A DNA stretch of 64,000 nt from Antitrichia curtipendula (Eukaryota; Streptophyta; Bryopsida; Hypnales; Leucodontaceae): contig OX579639.1 in the NCBI GenBank assembly GCA_951230915.1, positions 3,038,001-3,102,000 on the forward strand. The letters are read 5' to 3'. Numbering within the stretch: position 1 is the first letter of the stretch; every line of letters begins with the position of its first letter. The position numbers and the translations under genes are program-made. This document shows positions 61,917 to 64,000 of the stretch, piece by piece. The notes beneath the pieces were generated by a model, which was not told the DNA's origin, made no database searches, and was given only the letters and a program-made list of their open reading frames with translations.

Positions 61917-62286
61917 AGGTGAAGGCACCCATAACCAATCAAATAGGCAAAATAAATATTTTCAGAGGTGCATTGGAATAATGATGGGGATTGTAAAACT
62001 TTTGGTAATTTTATCACTTGAATTGAAATTATTATGAATTTTGGGAGGCAAAAAGTGCTCTCAAATGTCAAAACTCTTCTAATTCCAATCATTCAAGAAC
62101 TACTTTCCTGCTCATTGCTTCCTACTTTCTTACTCACTACTTTGGGACATGTGTCATGAATTTAATAGTCCAAACCTTAAAAATAAGAAAAAGCACATTC
62201 CAAGCTTTCTTTGGAAATCTGTTGCAACCTTGGTTGGAAATACTGCACCCTATTGGGGCGCCTGTTAGTAAAGGGTGCTTTCACCT
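61917..62286. mobile_element. 370-bp MITE with TA target duplication and a matching empty site
   Basis: Ends AGGTGAAGGCACCC (61917) and GGGTGCTTTCACCT (to 62286) are 14-bp inverted repeats with one mismatch, flanked by TA (61915-61916, 62287-62288). The related segment at 30771-30780 reads TGTAGTCAAG with a single TA (30773-30774) and no insert. A relative of the interior lies at about 5590-5830. TA target site points to the Tc1/mariner superfamily. Confidence 0.92.
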
Positions 62287-62836
62287 TAGTCAAGACTCGA
62301 GTAGTGAGTCTTGAAACCCTAGTGGATGTGTCCTCAGTAGCAATCCATCGCCACTGTAAATCATCGCATCTTTCGTAATCGCCCGGTTGCGAACTCTCCG
62401 ATTATCACCGAGGTTAGTGACAGGCTTCAAATTTCAATGCGCATTCGGATAATGGCGCCTCAACGAGGTTTCTTCTGGTCTTTATCTTACGATCTGTGTC
62501 AATCGGTCGGTGGTTTAAGATTGTCGAGGGTTTGCCATTTTAGTGGAATGGTGGACTGATTGCAGCTTTTCGTGGTTAGCTTTTTCATCTTGATCAAGAA
62601 TTGTGTGTTTCTGTTTGCTGTGGTTTTCCGGTGAGGTGTTTGCGGTTTCTGGCAAGGTCTGCGGAATAGGATCCTGCTATCTTGCATTGAGGATTGTGCT
62701 ATTCCGGCCCTGAGAGCTCGTTGATTGTTTCTGGAGGGAAATTGATTCAGCCATTGGCGCTTGCGGGATGTATTGGAAGTGTAGTTGTACTGTACTCTGT
62801 TTTTCTGTCGTTTTGCAGAAGCCGTTACTTGGAGCC

Positions 62837-63578
62837 CACATAACTCGTGAATCGCCTCTCATTAGTCTCCGTTGGTCTGGACTTCTCTCTCTCCCTTCGC
62901 CGCTTGCCCTCCGGATCGCCTCTTTCGACCACAGATCTTGCGCATGAGGTGCACGACGAGGCGTCACAATGACTACAGGTTCCCCTGGATCGGTGGATTG
63001 GAGTGTAAGCATTACTCATCATTTTCTCTTCTACATTGGGTACAATTTGGGATGCTTGAAGGCGTGGCGCCCCTTTCTTTGTGCATAGTAGTCCTGCTAT
63101 TGTTCATTTTGTTGACGATTCAATAATCGTTCGCTACAGCTGTCTTTGAGTGTCCAAATATGTCCATCCAGGGGTAGGCTGGAAATTGTTGAATTTGTTA
63201 ATTTTACATGAATAATTAAAGGGTAGTGTAGAATCTAGCGTGGCCTTTCAGTTAGTTTCTTCCTCGCTTACAATGAGTAATGCTGCGGTTTGTATAGAGT
63301 GTATATCACCTTTTTGTAGTTCGTTAAGACCGTACTGCAATGAATAAGGTCTGTGAGAGTGGAATCTTAAAGCTACCTCTTTACCATTACATATTACAAG
63401 CTAGGATAATACTCATGTTCACCATCACATGTCTGCTTCTTTATGGTTTTCCATATTGAATGAGATAAACACTATCTGCAATGACAGGTTGACTGCCTTT
63501 TATTACAGTATTTTCTTGAGCTACTGCAAGCGGTTTAGGGTTTAGTGTCAACCTCGATCCGGATCCGGATCCGGAAGT
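62837..63578 (+). promoter_or_regulatory. SEC8 upstream region and probable 5' UTR
   Basis: GC-richer DNA at 62837-63010 (CGCCTCTTTCGACCACAGAT) followed by a donor-like GGAGTGTAAGC at 63000-63010 suggests a first untranslated exon, then an intron. A GGATCC/GGATCCG triplet repeat lies at 63557-63575 just before the ATG. Confidence 0.4.
63534..63545. promoter_or_regulatory. telo-box before the SEC8 start
   Basis: TTTAGGGTTTAG, the reverse complement of CTAAACCCTAAA, lies about 35 bases upstream of the proposed SEC8 ATG. Confidence 0.45.
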
Positions 63579-63939
63579 ATGGCTAATACTTATGCGGGTA
63601 CAAGTTTAGGTCGTCACGAACCGAGATCCGCAGGTTGGTCTTGTAGCGACAATGAAACGTCAAGCAATCAGTTGTGCTGTTTGGTTTGACACATGTTAAT
63701 CTTCATGTCTTTTGTACTGTTTGCAGGTAGTTAAGCAGGAGCTTCAGAATATAGATGATGCGTGGAAGCAACCTCGGTTTGATTCTTTGCCGCATGTGGT
63801 TGGAGTTTTGACCTCTCGCAATCCTGAAGCCGCTTTGGAGAAATTACGTGAGCAAAGGGATGCAATCGAGGAACTCGTGGATGATGTTGTCCGTATCTAC
63901 CACAATGGCTTCAACAAAGCCATTCATAACTACTCGCAG
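63579..63939 (+). CDS. SEC8: exocyst complex component SEC8, first coding exons; continues off the right edge
   Basis: Exon 2 (to 63939, donor GCAG/GTTTGT) encodes KQELQNIDDAWKQPRF, DSLPHVVGVLT, LREQRDAIEELVDDVVRIYH and GFNKAIHNYSQ, a clear match to the N-terminus of plant SEC8. The upstream exon is inferred: ATG 63579 gives MANTYAGTSLGRHEPRSA, with donor GCAG/GTTGGT after 63633. That exon ends in phase 1, so it joins in frame only if the acceptor is GGTAG/TTAAGC (exon 2 from 63731), giving SAVKQELQ. The stronger-looking acceptor TTGCAG/GTAG (63727) would need a phase-0 upstream exon. About 88 codons of a protein normally over 1000 residues are present. Family role: tethers secretory vesicles to the plasma membrane as one of eight exocyst subunits. 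Confidence 0.85.
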
Positions 63940-64000
63940 GTTTGTATTATGAGGCTTATTGTAGAATTTTCATCAGCTCTCCAGTTACGAACCTTCTGTT

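Larger units (their letters stand above)
61228..62836 (+). repeat. second copy of the UBP1-A promoter/5'-UTR segment, upstream of SEC8
   Basis: Colinear with 30503-31335. Parts: 61228-61371, 61787-61916 and 62287-62836, separated by two inserted elements. The last 550 bases are nearly identical to the UBP1-A leader, including ATCGCCCGGTTGCGAACTCT and TTGCAGAAGCCGTTACTTGG; the match ends at GGAGCC (62836). A telo-box-like AAACCCTAG is kept at 62314. No UBP1 coding exon follows; SEC8 starts about 740 bases further on. Confidence 0.88.

Overview
The window is nuclear DNA of a land plant. Genes have spliceosomal introns of about 70 to 700 bases, encode plant-type proteins (CAN nuclease, MAC5/SLT11, UBP1, SEC8) and sit in AT-rich intergenic DNA full of small DNA transposons. 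Moderate introns and telo-box motifs at gene starts would suit a moss or other seedless plant, but no marker fixes the species and that guess is weak. No tRNA, rRNA, organellar or viral gene was recognised.

Layout, left to right. Minus strand: the 5' two thirds of a CAN-type Ca2+-dependent nuclease (469-4233), running off the left edge. A decayed small reading frame (4799-5112). Repeat DNA with a 327-bp tandem duplication (6008-6661). Minus: splicing factor MAC5/RBM22/SLT11 (10325-12138). Plus: ribosome-maturation GTPase EFL1 (13549-18201). Minus: protein phosphatase inhibitor 2 (19736-20911), then the PP1 regulator SDS22 (26391-30017). Plus: two oligouridylate-binding (UBP1/TIA-1-like) genes in tandem (31528-36905 and 43165-48338), each with 12 matching exons. 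From 52.5 to 62.9 kb lies a transposon graveyard: an ankyrin pseudogene, a CACTA-ended palindromic MITE, a dead PIF/Harbinger element with both its genes and a nested MITE, and a second copy of the UBP1-A 5' region that has itself received two insertions. Plus, at the right edge: the first exons of exocyst subunit SEC8.

The genes are mostly single-copy housekeeping genes: RNA splicing (MAC5), 60S ribosome release (EFL1), PP1 control (I-2 and SDS22), mRNA fate and stress granules (UBP1) and exocytosis (SEC8). They share no operon-like logic. Two links are visible: I-2 and SDS22 are neighbours and both regulate PP1, and most of the genes carry AAACCCTA telo-box motifs near their starts.

I did not find a clear new molecular system. 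The most informative novelties are structural. Exon 7 of the two UBP1 genes is identical although the flanking exons have diverged (probable gene conversion). A promoter/5'-UTR segment of UBP1-A is duplicated directly upstream of SEC8. Several MITEs have exact target duplications, two of them checked against an empty site or a restored reading frame. Exon boundaries were set by eye from splice consensus, reading phase and remembered protein families; nothing was computed or searched.
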